Positions 49,482 to 57,642 of a stretch of 64,000 nucleotides of DNA are shown in pieces. The notes beneath the pieces were generated by a model, which was not told the origin of the DNA, did no database searches, and saw only the letters and a list, made by a program, of their open reading frames with translations. The stretch is from Pseudomonas khavaziana (lineage in GTDB: Bacteria; Pseudomonadota; Gammaproteobacteria; Pseudomonadales; Pseudomonadaceae): NCBI RefSeq assembly GCF_019145205.1, contig NZ_JAHSTT010000001.1, positions 496,001-560,000 of the forward strand, written 5' to 3'. How positions within the stretch are numbered: the first letter of the stretch is position 1; the number at the start of each line of letters is the position of its first letter. Made by a program: the position numbers and the translations under genes.

Positions 49482-50773
49482 ACACCCAAATCAAAACCCT
49501 GACGGTGAAGCTGTCAGATGCCGAGATTGCCCGCAATGCCAAGCTTGAGCATGTGCGTGATCTGCGGGACGCCGGCCACCCGGCGCTGCACTTCCGTTTC
49601 GCCAAGAATCGCACGCGCGGCTCCTGGTACCTGCTCAACAAGCGCAAATGGCATCGCATCGGCGGCTTTCCCGACCTGAATACCAAGCAGGTGATCGCCG
49701 CACTGCCGGCGGTGCGCTTGCGGGTTGCTGCCGACAGCGCGGCCAGTGTTTCAGGCTGGGTGACTGTGGGCGAGCTACTCGATTGGTTCGGTGATCGCAT
49801 GGCCAAGTCGCGTGCGCTCTCCGACAAGCGTCGGGCTGCGGGCAAGTCGGCCATCAGTTGCCAGCTCAAGCCGCGCCTGGACGATCTGCTGCTGCGCGAC
49901 GTGAGCGCCCAGACCCTCGACAAGCTGCTGATGTGGCCAGCCCAGGCCGAACTATCGCTGTCCTACGTGCAGCAGCTGTACCGGCTGCTCGCGGTGGCCT
50001 TCCGTCAGGCCCGCAAGCTTGACTTGATCCCGGTCAACCCGATGGCGGAAATGAAGTTCGTCAACTTCACCACGGCGCGGATCCTGCCCAAGCCGGCGCG
50101 GTTGCGTGACGTGCAGCTGCAAGACCTGGTGAGCCTGTTGGCCGAGCGCTTCGACAGCGCGCCGGGTGACGCCATGCTGGCCTTGATGATGCTGTGCCAC
50201 GGCACCCGTATCGGTGAGACCCGTCAGTCCCGTTGGGCTGACATCGCGCAGCCAGAGCGTGAGTGGTTCATCCCCGCAGAACACACCAAGACCAAGACCG
50301 AGCTGCGCGTGCCACTGACCGACCAAGTGTGCGCGTTGCTGCGCCGCTACCGTGACCGCCAGACCGCCCAGGGATACGAGGGGGCTTTCCTATTCCCATC
50401 GCGCCGTGGCAAGCCGCTGAGCGATAACCAAGCAAGCGCGGTATTCACACGGCTAGGGCAGGGCGCCTGGACCAGTCACGACCTACGCAAGGTCGCCCGC
50501 ACTGCGTGGACTGACCTCGGCGTCGACGGGCACATCGGCGAGATGCTGCTCAACCACTCGCTGGGCAAGATCGCCTCCACCTACATCAACACCCAGGCCA
50601 AAGAGCAACGCCGCCTGGCTCTGGTGAAGTGGCACAACTGGCTAGATGAGCGTGGCTTCAAGGCGATCCACGAGCAGACAGGCGTTAGATATGAAGATTC
50701 GCAAAACCTCGTAGACACCTTGAACGGCGGGGCCTGCGAGCCGGAACCACAATTTGTTAAGGGCGAGGTTTAA
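49478..50773 (+). CDS. Second tyrosine recombinase, inside the replication operon
   Basis: A 431-residue phage-integrase-family protein, unrelated in its N-terminus to the Int at 33.6 kb. It has a DUF4102-less N-terminal domain, a SAM-like core-binding region (about 95-200), and a catalytic set: Arg244 (HGTRIGE), a Lys near 271-273, His334/Arg337 (SHDLRKVAR), His360 (LLNHS) and Tyr369. All catalytic residues are present, so it is probably active. Its position within the helicase operon suggests dimer resolution or another DNA-processing role rather than integration. Confidence 0.88.
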   Translation: MNTQIKTLTVKLSDAEIARNAKLEHVRDLRDAGHPALHFRFAKNRTRGSWYLLNKRKWHRIGGFPDLNTKQVIAALPAVRLRVAADSAASVSGWVTVGELLDWFGDRMAKSRALSDKRRAAGKSAISCQLKPRLDDLLLRDVSAQTLDKLLMWPAQAELSLSYVQQLYRLLAVAFRQARKLDLIPVNPMAEMKFVNFTTARILPKPARLRDVQLQDLVSLLAERFDSAPGDAMLALMMLCHGTRIGETRQSRWADIAQPEREWFIPAEHTKTKTELRVPLTDQVCALLRRYRDRQTAQGYEGAFLFPSRRGKPLSDNQASAVFTRLGQGAWTSHDLRKVARTAWTDLGVDGHIGEMLLNHSLGKIASTYINTQAKEQRRLALVKWHNWLDERGFKAIHEQTGVRYEDSQNLVDTLNGGACEPEPQFVKGEV

Positions 50774-50775
50774 AA

Positions 50776-51096
50776 ATGATCAAAAAGCAGCAAGGCCCCG
50801 CCCTCCACAAGGAAGTGATCCCGCTCAAGACATGCCCAGTATGCAAAGGAAGGGCAGTAGTTAGCGGTGTATTCCACGAGCTCGACTGCCTCCATTGCCA
50901 CGCCTCGGGCTGGGTTCGATTCGACAATGGCGAGGCGCTGGGCCTGCAGGATCTGGTCACCCAGCTGGGGTTAAACCTGCGGATTGCCTGCAAGCAGATA
51001 GATCAGCGGATGTCCCGTGTATCCATGGACGTTTCCGATTACTACGAACAGAACAACCGCCGCGGCGCCGGTGGCACCAACTACACAGGGGATTGA
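50776..51096 (+). CDS. Zinc-ribbon prophage protein
   Basis: A 106-residue protein with CPVCKG and, about 20 residues on, CLHCHASGW, a four-cysteine zinc ribbon of DnaJ/Nin-like type. Placed between the recombinase and the Q-like gene, it may be a transcription or replication accessory. Confidence 0.7.
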   Translation: MIKKQQGPALHKEVIPLKTCPVCKGRAVVSGVFHELDCLHCHASGWVRFDNGEALGLQDLVTQLGLNLRIACKQIDQRMSRVSMDVSDYYEQNNRRGAGGTNYTGD

Positions 51097-51099
51097 GCC

Positions 51100-51453
51100 A
51101 TGGCCTTCACACCGAGCTTTAGAGAACGTACTGCTGAGGATCTGCTGGAGCATTGGGGCCGCTGGGTTGTACTGGGCTCCGGTGTGTCGTGCTGCGCCTC
51201 CCGTGAGAACACCGTCCTTTCGCCAATGATCACCGACGACGATGCCCTGATGATCGATGGCTTGATGGGGCGGCTGCTCAAGCGCTACCCGGAATGCGGC
51301 CAGGTTCTAATGAAGTACTACACCAGGCTCGACAGCTCCTTAATGGAGGTTGGTAAGAAGATGGGCTTCGGGGAAGAGAAGACGCGGCAGCTCTGGAAGG
51401 CGGGCGTCGCCTGGATTGATGGGGCTTTAGATATTCGTCGCCAGGCTGCTTGA
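51100..51453 (+). CDS. Antitermination protein Q-like
   Basis: A 117-residue protein with EHWGRWV near 17-23, GLMGRLLKRYPECGQVLMKYYTRLDSSLMEVGKKMGFGEEKTRQLWKAGVAWIDGAL, a sigma-region-4-like HTH found in phage late regulators and Q proteins. It stands at the end of the early rightward operon and before a strong terminator, as Q does. Late-gene antitermination is the likely role. Confidence 0.72.
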   Translation: MAFTPSFRERTAEDLLEHWGRWVVLGSGVSCCASRENTVLSPMITDDDALMIDGLMGRLLKRYPECGQVLMKYYTRLDSSLMEVGKKMGFGEEKTRQLWKAGVAWIDGALDIRRQAA

Positions 51454-51503
51454 CAGGCCCGGGGACGATATATAGATTTAAGTTACTTTGCGGTTTTTCC
51501 GCG

Positions 51504-51537
51504 AGCAAAGCCCGACCCTGAGTTGGGCTTTTTGCTT
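51504..51537 (+). terminator. Terminator after the Q-like gene
   Basis: AAAGCCC / GGGCTTT stem with an 11-nt loop and further T, 50 nt after the Q-like stop. Plausible tR-prime-like site or simple end of the early operon. Confidence 0.75.
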
Positions 51538-51567
51538 TCTACGATATGGTTATTGAAGGAAAGGGAA

Positions 51568-52113
51568 ATGGATTCCATCAGCTCTGCGGTTTGGTTCCCG
51601 GTGGTAACTCTTGTTGTGGGTCTTGTGTTGAAGGCTGTGTTCGATTCCTGGACGGAAAATCGGAAAGCTGGTTTTGATAGAGAGTCGCGAGTTGAGAGGC
51701 GAAAGGAGGTTCTGCTTTTGCAGCGTATTGACCTGCAGAGAAAAGCCTTGGGTGATCTGCAGATAGCCATCGCGGACATGATGCGTTCCACAAGTATGAT
51801 TCAGACCCATGACTTGGTTTCTTTTCATGAGACGGGGGAGTGGGGTCAGACTCCTGCCCCTGAGAGTCTTGATGAAGTAGCGAGATCCAACTTCAGGGCT
51901 GTTTCGCTCATGAAGGTGAGAGTTAGTGATGCTGAAATCAGAGAAATGACAAGTGAGCTCTCCTCCTTGTGCGCTAACGTAACGCTGGCTGCATCGGCAG
52001 AGATTGCTGAAGATGATTGGCGTTCTGCAAGCACGCTTTACGTTGGAGCGAATGAGCGTATTGGTGATGTTTTGAGGTCTTTAGAGCATCAAGAGCAAGC
52101 ATTTCTTAGCTAG
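51568..52113 (+). CDS. Moron-like hypothetical protein flanked by terminators
   Basis: 181 residues from ATG 51568, with AAGGGAA just upstream. An N-terminal membrane segment (about 5-25) is followed by a charged helical cytosolic domain (heptad-rich in 28-65). Its codons are visibly more A/T-rich than the neighbours (gaaagctggttttgatag, catttcttagc), and terminators lie on both sides. These are marks of a recently acquired moron, perhaps a lysogenic-conversion or defence gene. No family recognised. Confidence 0.65.
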   Translation: MDSISSAVWFPVVTLVVGLVLKAVFDSWTENRKAGFDRESRVERRKEVLLLQRIDLQRKALGDLQIAIADMMRSTSMIQTHDLVSFHETGEWGQTPAPESLDEVARSNFRAVSLMKVRVSDAEIREMTSELSSLCANVTLAASAEIAEDDWRSASTLYVGANERIGDVLRSLEHQEQAFLS

Positions 52114-52146
52114 CTGTAAACAATAGCAGCACGGAATCTAATTTTT

Positions 52147-52172
52147 AGCCTCGCCATCGTGCGGGGCTTTTT
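52147..52172 (+). terminator. Terminator before the lysis genes
   Basis: AGCCTCGC / GCGGGGCT stem (one G-T pair), 6-nt loop, then TTTT. It closes the moron unit and sits 19 nt before the holin gene. Confidence 0.8.
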
Positions 52173-52190
52173 CGTTTCTGGAGTACACCC

Positions 52191-52565
52191 ATGGCCGAAC
52201 CGAGCACCGGCGCCTTGGCAGTAACTGGTGTTCTTGCCAGCGTGGGCTTGGGCGCGGCATTCCCCACCATCGACCTTGCTGCATTGGTCGGAGCATTTGG
52301 TGGTGCCTTCCTATTTGTTGTTGCTGCGGACGCCATGCCAACTTGGCGTCGCATTGGTTATCTCTTCGCCGGTTGGATTGGCGGTTATTTCGGCGCTGCC
52401 GAGCTACTGGGGCTTGCCTGGACCAAAACAGCCGGATTCAGCGGCTTCGTTTGTGGTGCGATCTGCGTGGCTGTTGCCACCGGAATCCTTGAGTGGATGC
52501 ACACAGGCGTAATGCCTCGCTGGCTGCAATGGTTCTTCCGCCTTCGGGCGAGGAAGGAGGGCTAA
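52191..52565 (+). CDS. Putative holin, multi-helix membrane protein
   Basis: A 124-residue protein with about four hydrophobic segments (roughly 8-22, 29-48, 55-80, 84-102) and a basic C-terminus (RWLQWFFRLRARKEG). Size, position before HNH/terminase and basic tail suit a phage holin. No endolysin gene is seen next to it; it may lie downstream of the window. Confidence 0.75.
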   Translation: MAEPSTGALAVTGVLASVGLGAAFPTIDLAALVGAFGGAFLFVVAADAMPTWRRIGYLFAGWIGGYFGAAELLGLAWTKTAGFSGFVCGAICVAVATGILEWMHTGVMPRWLQWFFRLRARKEG

Positions 52566-52847
52566 ATGGTTTCCATTGTTCAGGCTGCGCTATGCGCGGT
52601 CATCTTCATCATGATCGGTCTGCGCTATCGCCCATACCCTGACAGTCGCTACAAGTTGTCGGTATCGCTGTGTGCCTGGGCCGCGTGCGCCATCACCGGC
52701 ATGCAGTGCGTGAGCCTGGTAGGCCGCATGGTGCTGGAAGGTGAGTTCGCTGATGCATCGTGGTTCAACACCGCTTTCTATGGTCTGGCTGCTGTATTGG
52801 TGTGTCGTGCCAAGGGCAACGTCGCCCGCATCCTGAGAGTTGAGTGA
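52566..52847 (+). CDS. Putative 3-TM phage holin
   Basis: A 93-residue protein with three hydrophobic segments (about 4-19, 32-52, 67-82), of the phage holin 3 type. It starts immediately after the previous stop, and its own stop overlaps the next start. The two holin-like genes may form a holin/antiholin pair. Confidence 0.75.
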   Translation: MVSIVQAALCAVIFIMIGLRYRPYPDSRYKLSVSLCAWAACAITGMQCVSLVGRMVLEGEFADASWFNTAFYGLAAVLVCRAKGNVARILRVE

Positions 52848-53008
52848 TGGCAAGCATTGAATTAAAACTGAAGATCACCCTCGGCTGGTGGGTGATGCCA
52901 CTGCTCAACTGTGCAGTGGTGTGGTATTGGCTCACACGCCGAGATGAGATCGCACCTGGCTTGATTGACTGGGTCCTACGTCACGGCCTCACGATTGAAC
53001 TGGAGTGA
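52847..53008 (+). CDS. 53-residue membrane protein of the lysis cluster
   Basis: ATG 52847 overlaps the holin stop (TGATG) and TGA 53008 overlaps the next ATG. One hydrophobic segment (about 13-29: GWWVMPLLNCAVVWYWL) is followed by a charged tail. Likely part of the lysis cassette. Confidence 0.7.
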   Translation: MASIELKLKITLGWWVMPLLNCAVVWYWLTRRDEIAPGLIDWVLRHGLTIELE

Positions 53009-53169
53009 TGGCCTGTTCAGGATGTGCGGCCCGCCGAAGCAGGGCAGTCAAGTGGCTGAGAATCGCCGCAGAGCGAGCAGCATCAGTGCTATCACCTAAG
53101 CCGAATGACGGAGTACCACCAGATGGGAAGGCTGAAGACACTGGCAAACAGGGTCAAGACCCAGCCTGA
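53008..53169 (+). CDS. 53-residue basic Cys protein of the lysis/packaging junction
   Basis: Starts MACSGCAARR at the overlapped TGATG and ends at TGA 53167-53169, overlapping the HNH gene in another frame by 47 bp. A CxxC near the N-terminus, basic helix, then a Pro/Gly/Asp tail. Similar small proteins sit before HNH genes in other phages; role unknown. Confidence 0.6.
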   Translation: MACSGCAARRSRAVKWLRIAAERAASVLSPKPNDGVPPDGKAEDTGKQGQDPA

Positions 53170-53464
53170 TCGCCTTGTGGCCGTGAACACCAACTCTTGG
53201 CGAGCCACGAAGGAAACCGCCGCCCAGCGTGGTTACGGCTACAAGTGGCAAAAGGCGCGCGAGGGCTGGCTCCATGCCCATCCACTCTGCGTCTACTGTG
53301 AGCGGCTTGGTAGGGTGACAGCAGGCTCAGTCGTAGACCACACAGAGGCTCACCGCGGCGACATGGCGCTATTCTGGGATAGGAACAACTGGCAGACCCT
53401 GTGTAAGCCATGCCACGACTCGATCAAGCAGGCCGAAGAGGCAGCCGGTGTGCGGTCCTGGTAG
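53123..53464 (+). CDS. HNH endonuclease of the packaging module
   Basis: 113 residues from ATG 53123 with GGAG 9 nt upstream (a frame start at 53105 is less likely). MGRLKTLANRVK opens the family. The zinc/HNH core is CVYCERLG...SVVDHTEAHRGD...WDRNNWQTLCKPCHDSIK. HK97-like phages need such an HNH protein beside the terminase for cos cleavage. Confidence 0.92.
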   Translation: MGRLKTLANRVKTQPDRLVAVNTNSWRATKETAAQRGYGYKWQKAREGWLHAHPLCVYCERLGRVTAGSVVDHTEAHRGDMALFWDRNNWQTLCKPCHDSIKQAEEAAGVRSW

Positions 53465-53622
53465 ACACCCGCAAATGATAGGAATTCCCATCTGAATTGC
53501 ACCGAAATGGTGCGATTGAGGATTGCTATGGAGGGGGGGGTCTAAATATAGTGGGTGTATCGCTTCCAGACCGCGCCCGATCCCATTCGCACTTTTTTTC
53601 CCGACCCCAAGGTATTTTGTTA
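53465..53622. other. HNH-terS gap, candidate cos region
   Basis: 158 bp without a gene between the HNH and small terminase genes. It contains an eight-G run near 53533-53540. In cos phages with this gene order, the cohesive-end site commonly lies here. No direct proof in sequence. Confidence 0.35.
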
Positions 53623-54111
53623 ATGGTGTTAACAGACAAACAACGACAGTTTGTTGACGCTAAGGCCCGGGGTGCGTCAAACAAAGAAGCGGCAGAAGCC
53701 GCAGGCTGTAAGGCCTCCACGGCATCCGCCGCCGGTTCCCGCTGGGCAAATGACCCAAAGATTTGCAGTGCAATTCTTGCGCGCCGATCTGAGCTGAGTG
53801 TTAAACCCGAAAAGCAGCGCAAGCAGAAACCAAGCGCTGACGACCAAGCCCCCGAACAGGATGAAGCTGGCGGTGAGTACCTCGACTGCCTGCCGACTAC
53901 CGAAGATCCCCTTGCCTGGCTCTTGGCTCTGATGAATGAGCCCAGGGCAAAAATCTTTGACCGCCGAAACGCAGCGCAGACAGCCGTGCCCTATGTGCAC
54001 GGCAAAAAGGGCGAGGCTGGTAAGAAAGAAATCAAGGCTGATGCCGCCAAAGAGGCGGGGAAAGGCAAATACGCCGCCGGCAAGCCGCCGCTCACTGTAG
54101 TCAAGAGGTAG
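53623..54111 (+). CDS. terS: Terminase small subunit
   Basis: 162 residues from ATG 53623; an upstream frame to 53497 crosses the putative cos. The HTH MVLTDKQRQFVDAKARGASNKEAAEAAGCKASTASAAGSRWANDP is a terminase small-subunit DNA-binding domain. A charged C-terminal tail (KKGEAGKKEIKADAAKEAGKGK) follows. It recognises phage DNA for packaging. Confidence 0.88.
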   Translation: MVLTDKQRQFVDAKARGASNKEAAEAAGCKASTASAAGSRWANDPKICSAILARRSELSVKPEKQRKQKPSADDQAPEQDEAGGEYLDCLPTTEDPLAWLLALMNEPRAKIFDRRNAAQTAVPYVHGKKGEAGKKEIKADAAKEAGKGKYAAGKPPLTVVKR

Positions 54112-54114
54112 GCC

Positions 54115-55794
54115 ATGCAATGGACAACTGCCTGCCCGGACTGGTGGCGGCGCCTCTCTGTCGGTGAATCAATAATCCCAGCACCACTTTTTCCAGCTGA
54201 AGCTGAAGAGGGCCTGGAGGTTTTTCGCTCGCTCAAGATCGTCGACGCGCCAGGCTGCCCAACTATTGAGTCGGCTTGCGCGCCCTGGGTGATCGACTTT
54301 GCTGGCGCGATTTTTGGGAGCTACAACAGCGAGACTGGCCACCGCCTGATCAGCGAGTATTTCCTCTGCATCCCGAAGAAGAACTCCAAGTCCACGATCG
54401 CTGCCGCGATCATGCTGACGGCGTTGATTCGCAATTGGCGGCTTGAAGCTGAATTCATCATCTTGGCGCCCACCAAGGAAATTGCCGACAACGCTTTCAA
54501 GCCGTGCGCGGCAATGGTCAAGCATGACGAAGAGTTGAGCGCGCTGCTTCACGTTCAGCCGCACCTGAAACTCATCACGCACCGCGAAACAGGCGCCACG
54601 CTAAAGGTAGTGGCGGCTGACAGTGATGTGGTGGGTGGCAAAAAGGCCGTGGGCGTGCTGATCGATGAGGCTTGGCTGTTCGGTAAGAACGTCAAGGCCC
54701 CGGACATGATCCGTGAGGCTACTGGCGGGCTGCTGTCCAGGCCTGAGGGCTTCATTATTTGGCTGACGACTCAGTCAAACGAGCCTCCTGCCGGCATCTT
54801 CAGATCGAAACTGAGCTATGCCCGTGGTGTGCGGGAGGGTCGAATCGAAGACCCGCGCTTCCTGCCGGTGATCTACGAGTTTCCGCCCGAGATGATCGAG
54901 ACTGGAGAGGCCCGGCGGCCTGAGAACTTCCACCTGGTGAACCCGAATATGGGGTACTCGGTGGACAGGCCCACCCTCGAACGCTTGTTTATGCAAGCCG
55001 AGATGGATGGTGAGGCTGAGGTACGCGGCTTCCTGGCCAAATTCCTGAACATCGAGATCGGCCTTGCGTTGATGTCGGACAGTTGGGTGGGCGCAGACTT
55101 CTGGGAGCCGCAGGCCGAAGCCGGATTGACGCTCGACTCACTGATCGAGCGTTGCGAGGTGATTGTCGTCGGTGTCGACGGTGGTGGTCTCGATGACTTG
55201 CTGGGCCTGGCAGTCATGGGCCGAGTTCGTGACTCGCGCACCTGGCTGCACTGGGCTCATGCATACGCTCACCCGTCTGTGCTTACACGCCGAAAGACCG
55301 AAGCCCCGCGCCTCATGGATCTTGCGGCGGTTGGTGATCTGACCCTGGTGAAAAAGATCGGCGATGACGTCGAGCACCTCGCCGCCACGGTGGCCCGCAT
55401 CAATCAGGCCGGTTTGCTGGACAAAGTTGGCCTTGACCCCGCCGGTATTGGCGCTGTGCTTGATGCCCTGGCTGATGCGGGCGTCGAGGAGGACAAAATT
55501 ATCGGCATATCCCAGGGCTGGAAGCTCACCGGGGCGATTAAAACCACCGAGCGCAAGCTTGCTGAAGGCGCGTTCTTGCACTGCGGTCAGCCGCTTATGG
55601 CCTGGGCCTGCGGTAACGCGAAGGGCGTGCCCTCGGCGAACGCATTCCTTATCACCAAACAGGCGTCGGGCACCGCGAAAATTGACCCACTCATGGCCAC
55701 GTTCAACGCCGTATCGCTGCTTTCTCTCAATCCAGAGGCGCTTGGCGGCATGGACGACTACCTCAATAACGGCTTTTTCGGACTAGTAGGCTGA
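54115..55794 (+). CDS. terL: Terminase large subunit (HK97 type)
   Basis: A 559-residue packaging motor. ATPase Walker A is PKKNSKST (87-94), Walker B VLIDEAW near 178-184, and a C-terminal nuclease has acidic residues (VVGVDGGGLDDLLG). It cuts DNA at cos and drives it into the prohead. It starts 3 bp after terS. Confidence 0.96.
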   Translation: MQWTTACPDWWRRLSVGESIIPAPLFPAEAEEGLEVFRSLKIVDAPGCPTIESACAPWVIDFAGAIFGSYNSETGHRLISEYFLCIPKKNSKSTIAAAIMLTALIRNWRLEAEFIILAPTKEIADNAFKPCAAMVKHDEELSALLHVQPHLKLITHRETGATLKVVAADSDVVGGKKAVGVLIDEAWLFGKNVKAPDMIREATGGLLSRPEGFIIWLTTQSNEPPAGIFRSKLSYARGVREGRIEDPRFLPVIYEFPPEMIETGEARRPENFHLVNPNMGYSVDRPTLERLFMQAEMDGEAEVRGFLAKFLNIEIGLALMSDSWVGADFWEPQAEAGLTLDSLIERCEVIVVGVDGGGLDDLLGLAVMGRVRDSRTWLHWAHAYAHPSVLTRRKTEAPRLMDLAAVGDLTLVKKIGDDVEHLAATVARINQAGLLDKVGLDPAGIGAVLDALADAGVEEDKIIGISQGWKLTGAIKTTERKLAEGAFLHCGQPLMAWACGNAKGVPSANAFLITKQASGTAKIDPLMATFNAVSLLSLNPEALGGMDDYLNNGFFGLVG

Positions 55795-55796
55795 CC

Positions 55797-57014
55797 ATGG
55801 AATTTCGCTGGTACAACCCCCGCACCTGGGGCTTTTTCGGCTACACCGACCCGACTACCGGTGACTATGTCGAGGTCGACATGGAAATTGGCGGCAAGCG
55901 CACGAAGTCCGGTGTCACCGTCACCACCAAGACCGCGCTGTCGATCAGCATGGTCTGGTCTTGCGTGAAGATCCTTTCGGAATCGTTGAGTGGGTTGCCT
56001 CTCAAGCTGTTTGACGATTCGGCGGATGGCCGAAAGCTGGTTTCTGGTGATGATCGATCGCTCAAGCTTCTGCGCAAGCCGAACCCATACATGACGATGC
56101 TGAATTTCCTCAAGTTCGTCGTGGTGAATATGGCTCTACGCGGTAATGCGTTCGCGCTGATCGAGCGAAATCGAAACGGCGAGCCCATCGGCTTGGTGCC
56201 CTTGGACTGCAACACCGTCACCATCGACACCGATGAAGACATGATTTATTGGGTGACGCCGAAAGACGGAGATCCTTTTCCGGTTTCTCCAGAAAACATG
56301 CTGCATTTCAAGCTTTTCAGCCTTGATGGGGTAGTGGGTTTGTCGCCCATTGAATACCAGGCTGAAACGATGGGATTGGCGAAGGCCGGGCAGCAATGGT
56401 CATCGCGATTTATGCGCAAGGGCGGGTTCACCGGCGGATATGTCATCTACGAGAACTTCCTGACCAAGGCTCAGCAGGCCCAGGTCATGGAAAAGTTTCC
56501 CGATGTGCGCAAGGGCGACGTGGATGACATTGGCAAGATGGCCATCCTGCAGGGTAACCCCAAAATCGTCCCTGCCGGCCTGAGCCAGCGTGATGCGCAG
56601 TTCATTGAGTCTCAGCAGTTTCAGGAAGAGGCCCTGGCCGGTATATACGGCGTTCCCCTTTGGCTGGCGAACCGCGCCGGCAAGACTTCCATCATGGGTT
56701 CCAACCTGGAACAGCAGCTCATCGGCTTCATCACATTTGGATTGAAGCCCTACATCGACGTCGTCGAAGACGAACTGAACGACAAGATTTATCGAAAGTA
56801 CTCTCGTTTCGTCGAGTTCACAGTTGAGGGCTTGCAGCGCGCCGACAGTGCTGGCCGGGCCACTCTATTCGCCGCAGCCTTAGGCGGATCTGGTGGGTCT
56901 GGCTGGATGAGCGTCAACGAAGTCCGCCGAAAGGAAAACCTGCCACCACTTGATGGCCCTGAATATGACCGGGTGACCCGGTGGGAGATGCAGAAAAATG
57001 CTGACAAAACTTGA
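55797..57014 (+). CDS. Portal protein (HK97 family)
   Basis: A 405-residue portal, forming the dodecameric DNA channel. Family features are LSISMVWSCVKILSESLSGLPLKLFDD, LLRKPNPYMTMLNFLKFVVVNMALRGNAFALIERN and the C-terminal MSVNEVRRKENLPPLDGPEYD. Overlaps the protease gene by 17 bp. Confidence 0.95.
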   Translation: MEFRWYNPRTWGFFGYTDPTTGDYVEVDMEIGGKRTKSGVTVTTKTALSISMVWSCVKILSESLSGLPLKLFDDSADGRKLVSGDDRSLKLLRKPNPYMTMLNFLKFVVVNMALRGNAFALIERNRNGEPIGLVPLDCNTVTIDTDEDMIYWVTPKDGDPFPVSPENMLHFKLFSLDGVVGLSPIEYQAETMGLAKAGQQWSSRFMRKGGFTGGYVIYENFLTKAQQAQVMEKFPDVRKGDVDDIGKMAILQGNPKIVPAGLSQRDAQFIESQQFQEEALAGIYGVPLWLANRAGKTSIMGSNLEQQLIGFITFGLKPYIDVVEDELNDKIYRKYSRFVEFTVEGLQRADSAGRATLFAAALGGSGGSGWMSVNEVRRKENLPPLDGPEYDRVTRWEMQKNADKT

Positions 57015-57642
57015 TTGTCCGTTCGAGGTAAAAGCTGCCGATGACGCTGGCAATTTTGAAGGGTACGCGGCTGTGTTCGACAACGTCGACGACGGTGACG
57101 ACGTCATTCTGAAGGGCGCTTTCACGAAAGTGAAAACCGCCCGCAATGGCCGGCTCAAGCTCGCGCTATATCACGACTTGACCCGCCTTGTCGGTAACTC
57201 TGAGTTCACTCAGGACGATAGAGGGCTGTTTCTCAAGGGCAAGGTCAATCTTGCAGTCAGCTACGCGCGAGATGCCTACGAGCTGATGAAAGACGGTTCG
57301 CTGGACAGTATGTCCATCGGTTTCAACACAATTGAAGCGACGTTCGAGCAGCGTGCCGGCCGTCAGGTTCGCGTGATCAAGTCAGCCGAGCTGTGGGAGG
57401 CATCTTTCGTCCCCTTCGGCATGAACACCGAGGCCGAAGTCCTCAGCGTCAAATCTAACATTCGACTTTTTGAGACGGCTTTGCGTGATCGCATGGGCCT
57501 CTCACAGAAGGAAGCGGCGGCAGTCGCTTCGCTCGGCTACCCCGCGCTACGCCGTGATGGCGGCAGCGAGGCCACGGCGATCGTGGAAGAGCTGAAATCA
57601 ATTTCCACGTTATTCACCAACCATTTTGGAGTGTCGCCATGA
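56998..57642 (+). CDS. Prohead maturation protease (HK97 type)
   Basis: A 214-residue serine protease of the U35 family. The His active-site region is LYHDLTRLVG and the catalytic Ser lies in DSMSIGF, with KSAELWEASFVPFGMN following. It cleaves scaffold and capsid N-termini. Stop overlaps the capsid start (ATGA). Confidence 0.93.
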   Translation: MLTKLDCPFEVKAADDAGNFEGYAAVFDNVDDGDDVILKGAFTKVKTARNGRLKLALYHDLTRLVGNSEFTQDDRGLFLKGKVNLAVSYARDAYELMKDGSLDSMSIGFNTIEATFEQRAGRQVRVIKSAELWEASFVPFGMNTEAEVLSVKSNIRLFETALRDRMGLSQKEAAAVASLGYPALRRDGGSEATAIVEELKSISTLFTNHFGVSP

